Shown here: positions 52,800 to 60,546 of the stretch, piece after piece
How the letters are laid out: every line of letters starts with the position of its first letter
How positions within the stretch are numbered: position 1 is the first letter of the stretch
Source: Flavobacterium lindanitolerans
GTDB lineage: Bacteria > Bacteroidota > Bacteroidia > Flavobacteriales > Flavobacteriaceae
Assembly: GCF_002846575.1 (NCBI RefSeq)
Contig: NZ_PJND01000008.1
Location: 124,001 to 188,000, forward strand
DNA length: 64,000 nt
Direction of reading: 5' to 3'
Program-made: the position numbers and the translations under genes
The notes under the pieces: generated by a model
Databases searched by the model: none
Told to the model about the DNA's origin: nothing
Seen by the model: the letters and a program-made list of their open reading frames with translations, nothing else

Positions 52800-53540
52800 A
52801 TGACTTTTCAAAACAACACCATCCTGATTACGGGCGGAAGTTCCGGTCTGGGGCTTGAAATGGCAAAACAGTTTATCAGTCTGGGAAACAAAGTAATTGT
52901 TTGTTCGAGAACATCCGAAAAATTACGGCAGGCACAAAAGACAGTGCCTGGAATACTAACTTATACCTGTGATATATCTGTTGAAGAAGAACGTAGGAGG
53001 TTGAGCAAATGGATTGAAGAACACCATCCAGAAATAAATATACTAATCAACAATGCGGCTATTGTGCATCGTATTGAATTTGCTGATGATACAGAAAGCT
53101 ACGAAAAATCAGCCCGGGAAATAGCGACCAATCTCCAGGCACCTATTCACCTGTGCCAACTATTCCTGCCATTGCTAGCAGTTAATCCCAATGCAAAAAT
53201 CATCAATATTACTACGGGGTTGGTCTATGTGCCAAGAACGAATTATCCGTTTTACAACGCTACCAAAGCTGCGCTGCACTCGTTTACTCAGGTTTTGAGA
53301 AATCAGCTTAAAAACAATTCTATAAAAGTGACAGAAGTATTATTTCCTGTTGTAGATACTCCCTGGCACGAAGGCAATGCACCAAAAATAGCCATAACAC
53401 CTCATAAGGCTGTAAATGAAATGATCAAAGGCCTAATAAACGAAAAAAATGAAATAAGGGTTGGCAAAGTCAGGATATTGTATTATCTCGCACGCCTTGC
53501 CCCTAAATTTGCGTTCAGAAAAATCAATTCTTTGAGATGA
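52800..53540 (+). CDS. SDR-family oxidoreductase (DltE-like)
   Basis: This 246-aa SDR has TGGSSGLGLEMAKQF, NNAAIV, the active-site region NITTGLVYVPR and YNATK. It strongly resembles the SDR at 22407 in length and order of motifs, so the two are paralogues of the DltE/YciK-like branch. The catalytic Ser position reads Thr (NITTG). It follows a Crp-like gene and may be controlled by it. The substrate is unknown. Confidence 0.87.
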   Translation: MTFQNNTILITGGSSGLGLEMAKQFISLGNKVIVCSRTSEKLRQAQKTVPGILTYTCDISVEEERRRLSKWIEEHHPEINILINNAAIVHRIEFADDTESYEKSAREIATNLQAPIHLCQLFLPLLAVNPNAKIINITTGLVYVPRTNYPFYNATKAALHSFTQVLRNQLKNNSIKVTEVLFPVVDTPWHEGNAPKIAITPHKAVNEMIKGLINEKNEIRVGKVRILYYLARLAPKFAFRKINSLR

Positions 53541-53565
53541 GCCAAAAATGATTGCGGTAATCTTC

Positions 53566-53573
53566 TATATTTG
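53566..53573 (+). promoter_or_regulatory. -7 element that fixes the lipoprotein start
   Basis: TATATTTG matches TAnnTTTG 17 bases before ATG 53590. It lies inside the longer reading frame that starts at 53548, so translation should begin at 53590. Confidence 0.58.
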
Positions 53574-53589
53574 CAATAAAGCCCATTCT

Positions 53590-54213
53590 ATGAGACTAAA
53601 AGCAACCTTATTATTCTCTTTATTCCTATTCTGCTCCTGCAAAGAAGAAACCAAAATCCAAAATGCAGTAAAAGAAGAAGAACCAACTGAAACTATAGAA
53701 ACCGCTGTAATTCCATCAGAAGAAAGCTTCCGCTTTAAGGATTTCCAAATCAGAAAAGGAGGATTAGGACGCATAAACGTAGGCATGTCTTTGGAAGAAA
53801 GCGAAAAATACCTGAGAGGACTCACCCGAAAACGATGCGACCCCTTTGATTTTGGATTTGATGGAGGTGGCGATGCGTATATCTACTATTGGAAAGACCA
53901 GCCCGTTTTGGCACTTATTCCTGAAATGGATACTAATATATTACTCGCTATTGCTGCCATACACAAAGAACTGAAAACAGATAGCGGATTACACCCCAAT
54001 GCTACCATAAAAGACATCCAGCGTCATTACGATAATTTACCGCTATATCAAAATCTTATGATGAGTTGGGAATTTTTGTATGACGAAAAAGCAAACTGGG
54101 ATTTTGTATTTATGAAAGACCCCGAACATCAGGTAGGCAACTATGAAACCCCTGACGCTCCCGGCAAAGTAATAGATTTCAACGCCAAAACAGATTGGAT
54201 TACCATTCACTAA
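53590..54213 (+). CDS. Lipoprotein, function unknown
   Basis: The start at 53590 gives a lipoprotein signal (MRLKATLLFSLFLFCSC) with the acylated Cys at residue 17. The 207-aa product has an acidic linker of about 35 residues, then a soluble domain with FKDFQIRKGGLGRINVGMSL. A strand-like domain of this kind with RINVGMSLEE occurs in Bacteroidota lipoproteins that I cannot name further. It is probably attached to the envelope. Its stop is 12 bases from the end of the convergent Fur-family gene. Confidence 0.7.
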   Translation: MRLKATLLFSLFLFCSCKEETKIQNAVKEEEPTETIETAVIPSEESFRFKDFQIRKGGLGRINVGMSLEESEKYLRGLTRKRCDPFDFGFDGGGDAYIYYWKDQPVLALIPEMDTNILLAIAAIHKELKTDSGLHPNATIKDIQRHYDNLPLYQNLMMSWEFLYDEKANWDFVFMKDPEHQVGNYETPDAPGKVIDFNAKTDWITIH

Positions 54214-54225
54214 GGCAAATAGTTC

Positions 54226-54600
54226 TTAATTGCAATTAGGACAATACCCTGAAATAAAACCATTAAAATTAGCAACACTATAACCCGCAGGCAAATTAAG
54301 ATTGGCTTCGTTGGGCATACATTCTACCTTATCACAGCCTAAACAACGAAAATGAAAATGGTTGTGATGATGGTTTTTCTTTTCACAATTAATACAAATT
54401 GCAAAATATTGCTTGCCGTCATCGCCTATAATCCTGTGTGCAATACCCTCATCACAAAAACGATTCAAAACCCTGTAAATCGTAGCCCTGTCTGCCTGTC
54501 CGTCTAAAGTATTTAACAGATTTTCATGGCTTAGTGCCTGTCTGGATTTCTTCAATGAATCAAGGATTATACTTTTTGTTTTGGTATTTCGGGTACTCAT
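54226..54600 (-). CDS. Fur-family transcriptional repressor
   Basis: This 124-aa protein is shorter than typical Fur but complete: winged helix (about residues 10-75, with DGQADRATIYRVLNRFCDEG), a His-rich metal region (KKNHHHNHFHF) and two CxxC pairs (CINC with CLGC, and CPNC at the end) for a structural zinc. A 7-1-7 inverted repeat just upstream is a likely binding site. Metal specificity (iron, zinc or peroxide sensing) cannot be fixed. The divergent neighbour is a thioredoxin-reductase-like flavoprotein. Confidence 0.9.
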   Translation of the reverse strand: MSTRNTKTKSIILDSLKKSRQALSHENLLNTLDGQADRATIYRVLNRFCDEGIAHRIIGDDGKQYFAICINCEKKNHHHNHFHFRCLGCDKVECMPNEANLNLPAGYSVANFNGFISGYCPNCN

Positions 54601-54615
54601 AATTTTATTTTTTAA

Positions 54616-54630
54616 TGCGACTTAGTTGCA
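54616..54630. promoter_or_regulatory. Fur-family box (7-1-7 inverted repeat)
   Basis: TGCGACT-T-AGTTGCA (54616-54630) has the 7-1-7 arrangement of Fur/PerR/Zur boxes with one mismatch. It lies 16 bases upstream of the Fur-family gene and overlaps the TTG of the divergent promoter. Confidence 0.66.
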
Positions 54631-54655
54631 ATAATACAAAAAATATTTATCTTTG
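54626..54655 (+). promoter_or_regulatory. Promoter of the flavoprotein gene
   Basis: TTG (54626-54628), 19 bases, then TATCTTTG (54648-54655): an exact Bacteroidota consensus. The leader is about 85 bases. The Fur box covers the TTG element. Confidence 0.75.
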
Positions 54656-54746
54656 ATACGTTTAGCAGAAATCTATTTTGGATTTTACTGCTTAATTTTA
54701 ACATACCACACCTCTACCCACTTTTATTAATCTAAATACGATTACA

Positions 54747-55658
54747 ATGGCAGACAGCAACACTTTTGAAGTTATCATTATAGGCGGTAGCTATTCCGGC
54801 CTTTCGGCAGCAATGAGCTTAGGACGTTCTTTACGAAAAGTCCTGATTATTGACAGCGGAAAACCTTGTAACAGGCAGACACCGCATTCCCACAATTTCC
54901 TGACACAAGACGGGGAAACACCAGCAGCAATTTCACAAAAGGCAAAAAAACAGGTGATGGATTATCCCACCGTCAATTTTCATGAAGGTCTGGCTATAAA
55001 GGCGCATAAAACAGGGAATGATTTTGAAGTAATCACAGAAACAGGAGAAAAATTCACTTCAAAAAAATTGATTTTTGCAACCGGATTAAAAGATATTATG
55101 CCTGAAATAGATGGTTTTGCCGACTGTTGGGGCATTTCTATTCTGCATTGTCCTTATTGCCACGGTTATGAAGCGCGTGATACTAAAACCGCTATTTTGG
55201 CCAATGAGGATAGCGGTTTTCATTATGCGCAACTGCTATCAAACTGGACAAAAGACCTTGCACTTTTCACTGACGGAATTTCAATACTGACAGCAGAACA
55301 GGCCGAAATAGTCAAAAAAAACGGAGTAAAAATCATCGAAGAAGCTATTAGTCATATTGAACACGACAAAGGGAAAGTGCGTCATATCGTCTTTAAAGAC
55401 GGCACCCAATTTCCTGTAGAAACCATTTACTGCAGACCTAATTACATACAACACTGCCCTATTCCTGAAGAATTAGGCTGTGAATTGACGGAACAGGGAC
55501 TTATAAAAACCGATGCTTTTCAAAAAACAAATATAGACGGCGTATTTGCTTGCGGAGACAGTACAAGCGGAAGGTCTGTTGCCGTGTCTGTTTCTACCGG
55601 TTCAATTGCCGGAGTTTTTGCTAATAACGAATTGACAGGAGAAGCATTCAATAGCTAA
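54747..55658 (+). CDS. Thioredoxin-reductase-like flavoprotein
   Basis: This 303-aa NAD(P)/FAD-dependent oxidoreductase has an FAD-binding motif (IIGGSYSGLSAAMSLGRS), a redox CxxC (LHCPYCHGYEARD) and the second FAD motif (VFACGDST). Its size fits the low-molecular-weight thioredoxin-reductase group, though its NADPH-binding region is weak, as in TrxR-like oxidases. It probably reduces a disulfide partner or a small molecule. It has a consensus promoter overlapped by a Fur-family box, which suggests metal- or peroxide-responsive control. Confidence 0.87.
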   Translation: MADSNTFEVIIIGGSYSGLSAAMSLGRSLRKVLIIDSGKPCNRQTPHSHNFLTQDGETPAAISQKAKKQVMDYPTVNFHEGLAIKAHKTGNDFEVITETGEKFTSKKLIFATGLKDIMPEIDGFADCWGISILHCPYCHGYEARDTKTAILANEDSGFHYAQLLSNWTKDLALFTDGISILTAEQAEIVKKNGVKIIEEAISHIEHDKGKVRHIVFKDGTQFPVETIYCRPNYIQHCPIPEELGCELTEQGLIKTDAFQKTNIDGVFACGDSTSGRSVAVSVSTGSIAGVFANNELTGEAFNS

Positions 55659-55665
55659 CAAATAA

Positions 55666-55694
55666 AAAACCGGCGGTAAATTAGCGCCGGTTTT
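55666..55694. terminator. Bidirectional terminator
   Basis: AAAACCGGCG (55666-55675) and CGCCGGTTTT (55685-55694) pair perfectly, between the flavoprotein gene and the convergent Lys/Ala-rich gene. Confidence 0.85.
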
Positions 55695-55705
55695 ATACTT
55701 CCATC

Positions 55706-56329
55706 TTATTTTTTAGATTTCTTTTTCTTTTTGGCTTTTGCTTTCGCTTTGGCTGCTTTTTTTGCCTTCGCTTTTTTTCTGGCTTTTTTCTTCTTTTCCT
55801 TCTCTTTTTTCTTTTTAGCTTTTGCTTTTTCTTTCTTCTTCTTTTTGGCTTTTTTGATTTTTTCCTTCTCTTTTTTAGCCTTTTTAGACTTCTTCTTATC
55901 TTTCTTTACTTCTTCTGTATTTTCTTGAACTGCCTGTGCTGCTACCGGTTTTTCTGCCTCTTGCGAAACTACTTCTGCATTTTCTTTAGGTGCCGATTTA
56001 TCAGAAACAGTTTTGCTTGCAGTAGTCGTTTTTGAAACTGCTGCCGTTTTTGCTGTTGCAGGTTTGGAAGCAATCGTTTTTGAAGCATTGGATGTTCTTG
56101 CGGCAGGTTTTGTTGTAGTTGGTTTTGCCACTGTTGTCCCTGGTGCTGTTGCTCTTGCAGTAGCAGGCTTTGCTGTTGTGGTTTTAGCTGTTGTACCAGC
56201 GGGCCTTGTTGTTTTTGCTGTTGCAGCTGTTTTTGGACTTGCCGGTTTGGCTGCGGCCGGAGTTGCTTTTGGAGCATCCTGGCTTTTCTCTGGCGTATTG
56301 CCTGAATTGGTTTCGCTTATCTGACTCAT
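55706..56329 (-). CDS. Lys/Ala-rich histone H1-like protein
   Basis: This 207-aa low-complexity protein has residues 1-110 rich in Thr, Ala, Pro and Lys (AKTTTAKPATARAT), an acidic linker (about 110-140), and a C-terminal 65 residues that are almost only Lys, Ala and Glu (KAKAKKAAKAKAK). This is the composition of bacterial histone H1-like proteins (Hc1/Hc2, AlgP) that bind nucleic acid electrostatically. There is no folded domain. A-rich repeats on the reverse strand make it prone to expansion and contraction. A nucleoid role is probable but unproven. Confidence 0.75.
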   Translation of the reverse strand: MSQISETNSGNTPEKSQDAPKATPAAAKPASPKTAATAKTTRPAGTTAKTTTAKPATARATAPGTTVAKPTTTKPAARTSNASKTIASKPATAKTAAVSKTTTASKTVSDKSAPKENAEVVSQEAEKPVAAQAVQENTEEVKKDKKKSKKAKKEKEKIKKAKKKKKEKAKAKKKKEKEKKKKARKKAKAKKAAKAKAKAKKKKKSKK

Positions 56330-56449
56330 CTTATTGAATTTACTATTTGTTTATATTATTAGAAATTAATTGAAGTATTCCAGCGCATTTCGCTAAAGTT
56401 AATCTATTGTAAATTTAACGTTAACAAAATTAAGTCTTTAACCTATTCG

Positions 56450-56490
56450 CCAATGTTAAGTTTTCACCGGATGCAAAAACTTAACATTGG
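56450..56490. promoter_or_regulatory. Long inverted repeat between divergent genes
   Basis: CCAATGTTAAGTTTT (56450-56464) and AAAACTTAACATTGG (56476-56490) are perfect 15-base arms around an 11-base centre. It lies about 120 bases before one gene and 150 before the other, which suits an operator or attenuator more than a terminator. The remaining parts of 56330-56643 show no gene. Confidence 0.55.
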
Positions 56491-56643
56491 AATTTTTAGA
56501 AAAAAATAACATGTAGCCAACTCTTGTCAAAATCACAACAATTCCCAATATCTTCATAAAATTGGTGATTTGGGCCATCTATTTTAGGGTTTTTAAATAA
56601 AATTGAGTAAATTCAAAATATAAACCTTTAAAATTCCTATCCC

Positions 56644-56934
56644 ATGAAAAAGTCAATCCTTATCGTTGGCATGACAGCGCTTTTTGCTTTTGCCTCCTGC
56701 AGAGAAGATAAAAAAGTACCTGACCCTGCTCCTAAAACGCCACCTGTAGATAACCCTACACCACCACCTTCGCCAACAACCGGAGTACCCGCTACACCAC
56801 AAGATGAAGATGGAACTAATATTTCGGTAAGCAAAGATGGCGCTGCGGTTGAAACAAAAGACGGTAAAAATAAAACGGGTATCAGCGTTTCTAAAAATGA
56901 TGCCTCTGTCGAAATCAAGAAATCTAAAAACTAA
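56644..56934 (+). CDS. Small lipoprotein with an internal repeat
   Basis: This 96-aa protein has a lipoprotein signal (MKKSILIVGMTALFAFASC), a Pro-rich spacer (about residues 25-55), and two copies of an ISVSK-x-GA/DA-x-VE-type unit (ISVSKDGAAVETKDG and ISVSKNDASVEIKKSK). The repeats look like short beta hairpins. Tethered Pro-rich lipoproteins of this type are frequent in Flavobacteriaceae; the function is unknown. It is followed by a terminator. Confidence 0.7.
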   Translation: MKKSILIVGMTALFAFASCREDKKVPDPAPKTPPVDNPTPPPSPTTGVPATPQDEDGTNISVSKDGAAVETKDGKNKTGISVSKNDASVEIKKSKN

Positions 56935-56938
56935 ACAG

Positions 56939-56966
56939 ATAAGCCGGCAAAGTTTGCTGGCTTATT
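56939..56966 (+). terminator. Terminator after the small lipoprotein
   Basis: ATAAGCCGGCAA and TTGCTGGCTTAT pair (one mismatch region) three bases after the stop. The T-run is short, so it is moderately convincing. Confidence 0.7.
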
Positions 56967-57100
56967 TAATCAAAAGTCATTTACGGGTGTAAAAAACATT
57001 TAAATACATCTAATTTTTTACTTTATATAATATTGTTTATATCACTATAAATAAACCATTTGACAAAACGATATTATTTAAAAACAAAAGAATTATTACT

Positions 57101-57556
57101 ATGAAAAAAATATTCTTACTGTTGTTTGGCATCGCTATTCTGGGAGCGTGCAAATCAAAACCATCGACTCCAAAAATGGCAAAATTAGAACTCTCTCAAG
57201 TGAGTCCGTCGCAAAAAAATAAGGCCTACGAACTGGGAAAAAGAGTACTGAATGCCTGTAATACTTCCAAATTCAAACCTTTCACAAAAGAAGAAGCAAC
57301 CGACAAGGTAATACAAAACACTACCATAGAAAGACTATCGAGCACCTGCAGGAAATTCTCAATCAAGTACGGAAAATTTGAAGACTTACGACTGGTTGAA
57401 GTGATTAGGAATAATACCGACGAATCACTTATCTTTAGATATAAAGCGGATTACCAAAGAAAATTTGCTCAAAAAGAATTACAGGTTACGTTAGATAAGG
57501 ACAACAAGGTAGCCGCCATTCGCTCAACAGATTGGACAGATATTTATACACCGTAG
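57101..57556 (+). CDS. Lipoprotein, function unknown
   Basis: This 151-aa protein has a lipoprotein signal (MKKIFLLLFGIAILGAC, Cys at residue 17). The mature part has a helical region (VSPSQKNKAYELGKRVLNAC) and a beta-rich C-terminal half ending STDWTDIYTP. Three non-lipidated Cys residues could form a disulfide. I know no named family. It stands 37 bases before an NTF2-like gene on the same strand and may share its transcript. Confidence 0.68.
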   Translation: MKKIFLLLFGIAILGACKSKPSTPKMAKLELSQVSPSQKNKAYELGKRVLNACNTSKFKPFTKEEATDKVIQNTTIERLSSTCRKFSIKYGKFEDLRLVEVIRNNTDESLIFRYKADYQRKFAQKELQVTLDKDNKVAAIRSTDWTDIYTP

Positions 57557-57593
57557 GCAATATTTACCTATTTTAGCATACCAAACCTGAAAA

Positions 57594-58076
57594 ATGAACA
57601 CCAACGAACAGATTATCGAAGAGTTTTATGCAGCCTTTGCTGCCCAAAATGCAGAAACCATGTCCAGCTGCTACCATCCGGATATTGTTTTTGAAGACCC
57701 TGCTTTTGGAAAACTGCACGGAAAAGATGTTTCTGATATGTGGCATATGCTCATTGAACGGGCAAAAGGAAACCTGAATATCAAATTTGCCAATATCAAA
57801 GCTGACGGACAAAAAGGAACCGCCACCTGGATTGCCACTTACCATTTCACAAAAACCAACCGAAAGGTCGTTAACAAAATAAACGCTTCTTTTGAATTTA
57901 AAGACGGGCTGATTATCAAACATACTGACTCGTTTGATTTCTGGAATTGGGCAAAACAAGCCTTGGGAACAACGGGCTTATTGTTTGGATGGTCTTCCTT
58001 TCTTCATAAAAAAGTACAGCACCAGGCTTTGGAATCTTTGAGAAAATACCAACAAAAGAATAACATAGGCAATTAA
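57594..58076 (+). CDS. NTF2-like (SnoaL/DUF4440-type) protein
   Basis: This 160-aa protein has the NTF2-like cone fold signature: an N-terminal helix (NEQIIEEFYAAFAAQNAETM), YHPDIVFEDPAFGKLHGKD, a central strand pair, and FKDGLIIKHTDSFDFWNWA. Such proteins bind or isomerise small molecules or serve as structural domains. No catalytic residues can be assigned. It has no signal peptide. Palindrome D follows its stop codon. Confidence 0.82.
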   Translation: MNTNEQIIEEFYAAFAAQNAETMSSCYHPDIVFEDPAFGKLHGKDVSDMWHMLIERAKGNLNIKFANIKADGQKGTATWIATYHFTKTNRKVVNKINASFEFKDGLIIKHTDSFDFWNWAKQALGTTGLLFGWSSFLHKKVQHQALESLRKYQQKNNIGN

Positions 58077-58108
58077 AATTAATAATCTCTATTACGGGTT
58101 TATCCTAT

Positions 58109-58157
58109 GCGCCTCTACGGCTTTGCGTGAAAAATTGCTCACAAAGTCACAGAGGCG
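58109..58157. repeat. Intergenic palindrome, family member D
   Basis: Arms at 58109-58127 and 58140-58157 pair with about four mismatches, the most decayed copy. The apex TGAAAAATTGCT (58128-58139) is a slightly shortened version of the copy C apex. The orientation is that of copy C. Confidence 0.8.
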
Positions 58158-58262
58158 AAAGTTTGTTTGCCCAAAAGCACTCAATTAACAAACATTTAAA
58201 ATCCAAAACCGCCATAATTGCTTAATTTTAAGGAAATATCATTTCCCTTAGAATTTTACATT

Positions 58263-60545
58263 ATGACAAATCCAATTTTAAACTCTTTCCTACCCTTATT
58301 TTATATTGCCTGGTCTGATGATGTACTCACAGAAAAAGAAGCTACCCTGCTCCAAGAATCCATTAATTCGCAGGATTGGCTGACCAAAGCAGACAAAAAA
58401 GAACTGCTTTCTAAAATAAACATTGACAATCCGCCAACAAGAACAGAGCTTCTCGAATGGAAGGACTCTATAAAAAAAGCCGTAAATGAAGACAGTGAAG
58501 AGGAATCGCTTACGGATATTGCCCTAAAACTCGCATTGCTTGACGACCCTAAAATCAGCAATGAAAAACTAAAACCGCTTTATTTCTATCTTCAAAATCT
58601 GGAGAAATCATTGGGAATCATTAGTAACGAAGCAGTTTACGCCTTTAAGGAAACACATGACACCATTACTTCAAAATATAGTACCGAGGCTACTTTTTCA
58701 GTTGAAAAACTAACCGAAATATTAGACGGAAACCAAGCTGAAATCATCAATACCGTCAAGAAGGTAATCAGCCGTCCCACTTTCAAATACGAAACCTCTA
58801 CTGATATTGAAGTCTATCGTGAAAAGGTCCTGAAATGGTGCAAGATACTTGCCAAGGAAGGACTTGGAGCTACCGCCTATCCCAAAAAACACGGAGGACA
58901 GGATGATATTGAAGCCTACTTCTCTATTATGGAAACCCTTAGCTACCACGATTTGAGCCTCGTTATCAAGTTTGGAGTGCAATTTGGACTTTGGGGAATG
59001 AGCATCCAATCACTCGGAACAGAAAAACATTATGCAAAATACCTGAAAGACATTGGTTCGCTTAAGCTTCCCGGTTGTTTTGCCATGACAGAAACCAATC
59101 ATGGCTCTAATGTTAAATCGTTGGAAACGACAGCTATTTACGACCACAAAACAAAGACTTTCACAATAAACACACCACACAAGCTCGCCAGAAAAGAATA
59201 CATTGGTAATGCGGCCCGTGACGGACAAATGGCAACCGTATTTGCAAAACTAATCATTGACGGCAAAGACCATGGTGTTAATGCTTTTATCGTGCCTATA
59301 CGCGATTCAAAAAACAATGTGCTGGAAGGCATAACAATTGAAGACTGCGGTCATAAAATGGGCCTGAACGGTGTCGACAATGGAATTATTTACTTTGACA
59401 ATGTCATCATTCCTAAAGAAAATATGCTCGACAGGTTCGCATCCATCAACAGCAAAGGACAATTTGTAAGTCCTATTGCCAGTGATAACCGTCGCTTTTT
59501 CACCATGCTCGGCACTTTGGTAGGTGGAAGAATTGGCGTTCCGCGTTCCGCCCTGGCCGCCGCAAAATCGGCCTTAACGATTGCCATACGCTATGGCGAC
59601 CAAAGAAGGCAGTTTGGACCACAGGGAGGCTCTGAAGTACCTATCTTAAACTACAGGATACACCAGCGCAGATTGATGCCCTATCTGGCAAAATCATATG
59701 CTGTCCATTTTGCACTGCAATATGTCACGCAACGGTTTGTTAAAAGACAGGAATCCGAAATGCAGGAAATTGAAGCACTGGCTGCCGGAATGAAAGCCTA
59801 TTCCACCTGGAATACACGCGATACGATTCAGGAATGCCGTGAAGCCTGTGGCGGAAAAGGCTATTTGTCTGAAAACAGGTTTGATGCATTGAAAAATGAT
59901 ACCGAAGTCTATACTACTTTTGAAGGTGATAATACCGTACTGATGAATCTGGTGGCTAAAAACCGACTTACCGAGTTTAGAAATCAGTTTGGAGAAATGA
60001 ATGTGCTAAGCCTTTTCAATTATGTAGTCGACCAGGCCAAGACTTCCATCACTTATAAAAATCCTTTTGCCACAAGGAATACAGATGAAAACCATCTGAT
60101 TGACAGCGAATTTCATATCCATGCATTTACTTTCCGTGAAAAAGAAATACAGGCTTCTGCCGCAAAACGCATCAAAAAGCTGCTGAATAGCGGCCTGGAT
60201 TCTTTTGACGCATTTAATATCGCACAACATCACTTGATAAACGTAAGTCAGGCCTATCTGGAAAGAATTGTATTAGAACAGTTCCAGCTACAGGTTGAAA
60301 ACACAAAAGACGAAGGTTGCAAGGCTGTTTTGAAAAAACTCTGTCAACTTTACGCACTTTCAACACTTGAAAAAAATGCCAGCTGGTATCTGGAACAGGG
60401 GTATATGGAAGGCGTAAAAACAAAAGCAATACGGAAATCGGTAAATCAATTATGCTGGGAAATCAGGCAGAATGCCGTGCCTTTGGTCAATGCTTTTAAT
60501 ATACCGGAAAGCTGTTTGAGCGCGCCTATTGTCACAAAACAATAA
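58263..60545 (+). CDS. Acyl-CoA dehydrogenase/oxidase with an N-terminal helical extension
   Basis: The ATG at 58263 is chosen over a TTG 15 codons upstream. The 760-aa protein has a first 75 residues with a TerB-like helical pattern (FYIAWSDDVLTEKEATLLQE), then an acyl-CoA oxidase-type fold. FAD and substrate sites are seen in TETNHGSNVKSLETTAIYD, RRQFGPQGGSEVPIL, and the catalytic-Glu region VYTTFEGDNTVLM. It should oxidise an acyl-CoA in fatty-acid breakdown. It converges with menC, with one base between stop codons. Confidence 0.88.
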   Translation: MTNPILNSFLPLFYIAWSDDVLTEKEATLLQESINSQDWLTKADKKELLSKINIDNPPTRTELLEWKDSIKKAVNEDSEEESLTDIALKLALLDDPKISNEKLKPLYFYLQNLEKSLGIISNEAVYAFKETHDTITSKYSTEATFSVEKLTEILDGNQAEIINTVKKVISRPTFKYETSTDIEVYREKVLKWCKILAKEGLGATAYPKKHGGQDDIEAYFSIMETLSYHDLSLVIKFGVQFGLWGMSIQSLGTEKHYAKYLKDIGSLKLPGCFAMTETNHGSNVKSLETTAIYDHKTKTFTINTPHKLARKEYIGNAARDGQMATVFAKLIIDGKDHGVNAFIVPIRDSKNNVLEGITIEDCGHKMGLNGVDNGIIYFDNVIIPKENMLDRFASINSKGQFVSPIASDNRRFFTMLGTLVGGRIGVPRSALAAAKSALTIAIRYGDQRRQFGPQGGSEVPILNYRIHQRRLMPYLAKSYAVHFALQYVTQRFVKRQESEMQEIEALAAGMKAYSTWNTRDTIQECREACGGKGYLSENRFDALKNDTEVYTTFEGDNTVLMNLVAKNRLTEFRNQFGEMNVLSLFNYVVDQAKTSITYKNPFATRNTDENHLIDSEFHIHAFTFREKEIQASAAKRIKKLLNSGLDSFDAFNIAQHHLINVSQAYLERIVLEQFQLQVENTKDEGCKAVLKKLCQLYALSTLEKNASWYLEQGYMEGVKTKAIRKSVNQLCWEIRQNAVPLVNAFNIPESCLSAPIVTKQ

Positions 60546-60546
60546 A

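Noticed and set aside
53548..53589. Earlier start for the lipoprotein gene
   Set aside because: A TATATTTG promoter element lies inside it and the lipoprotein signal starts at 53590.
56013..56324. 103-aa Ala/Val-rich open frame opposite the H1-like gene
   Set aside because: Mirror of low-complexity Lys/Ala/Thr codons; no start context or domain.
15541..58157. Palindrome family read as a CRISPR array
   Set aside because: Copies are thousands of bases apart with no regular spacers and no cas genes.
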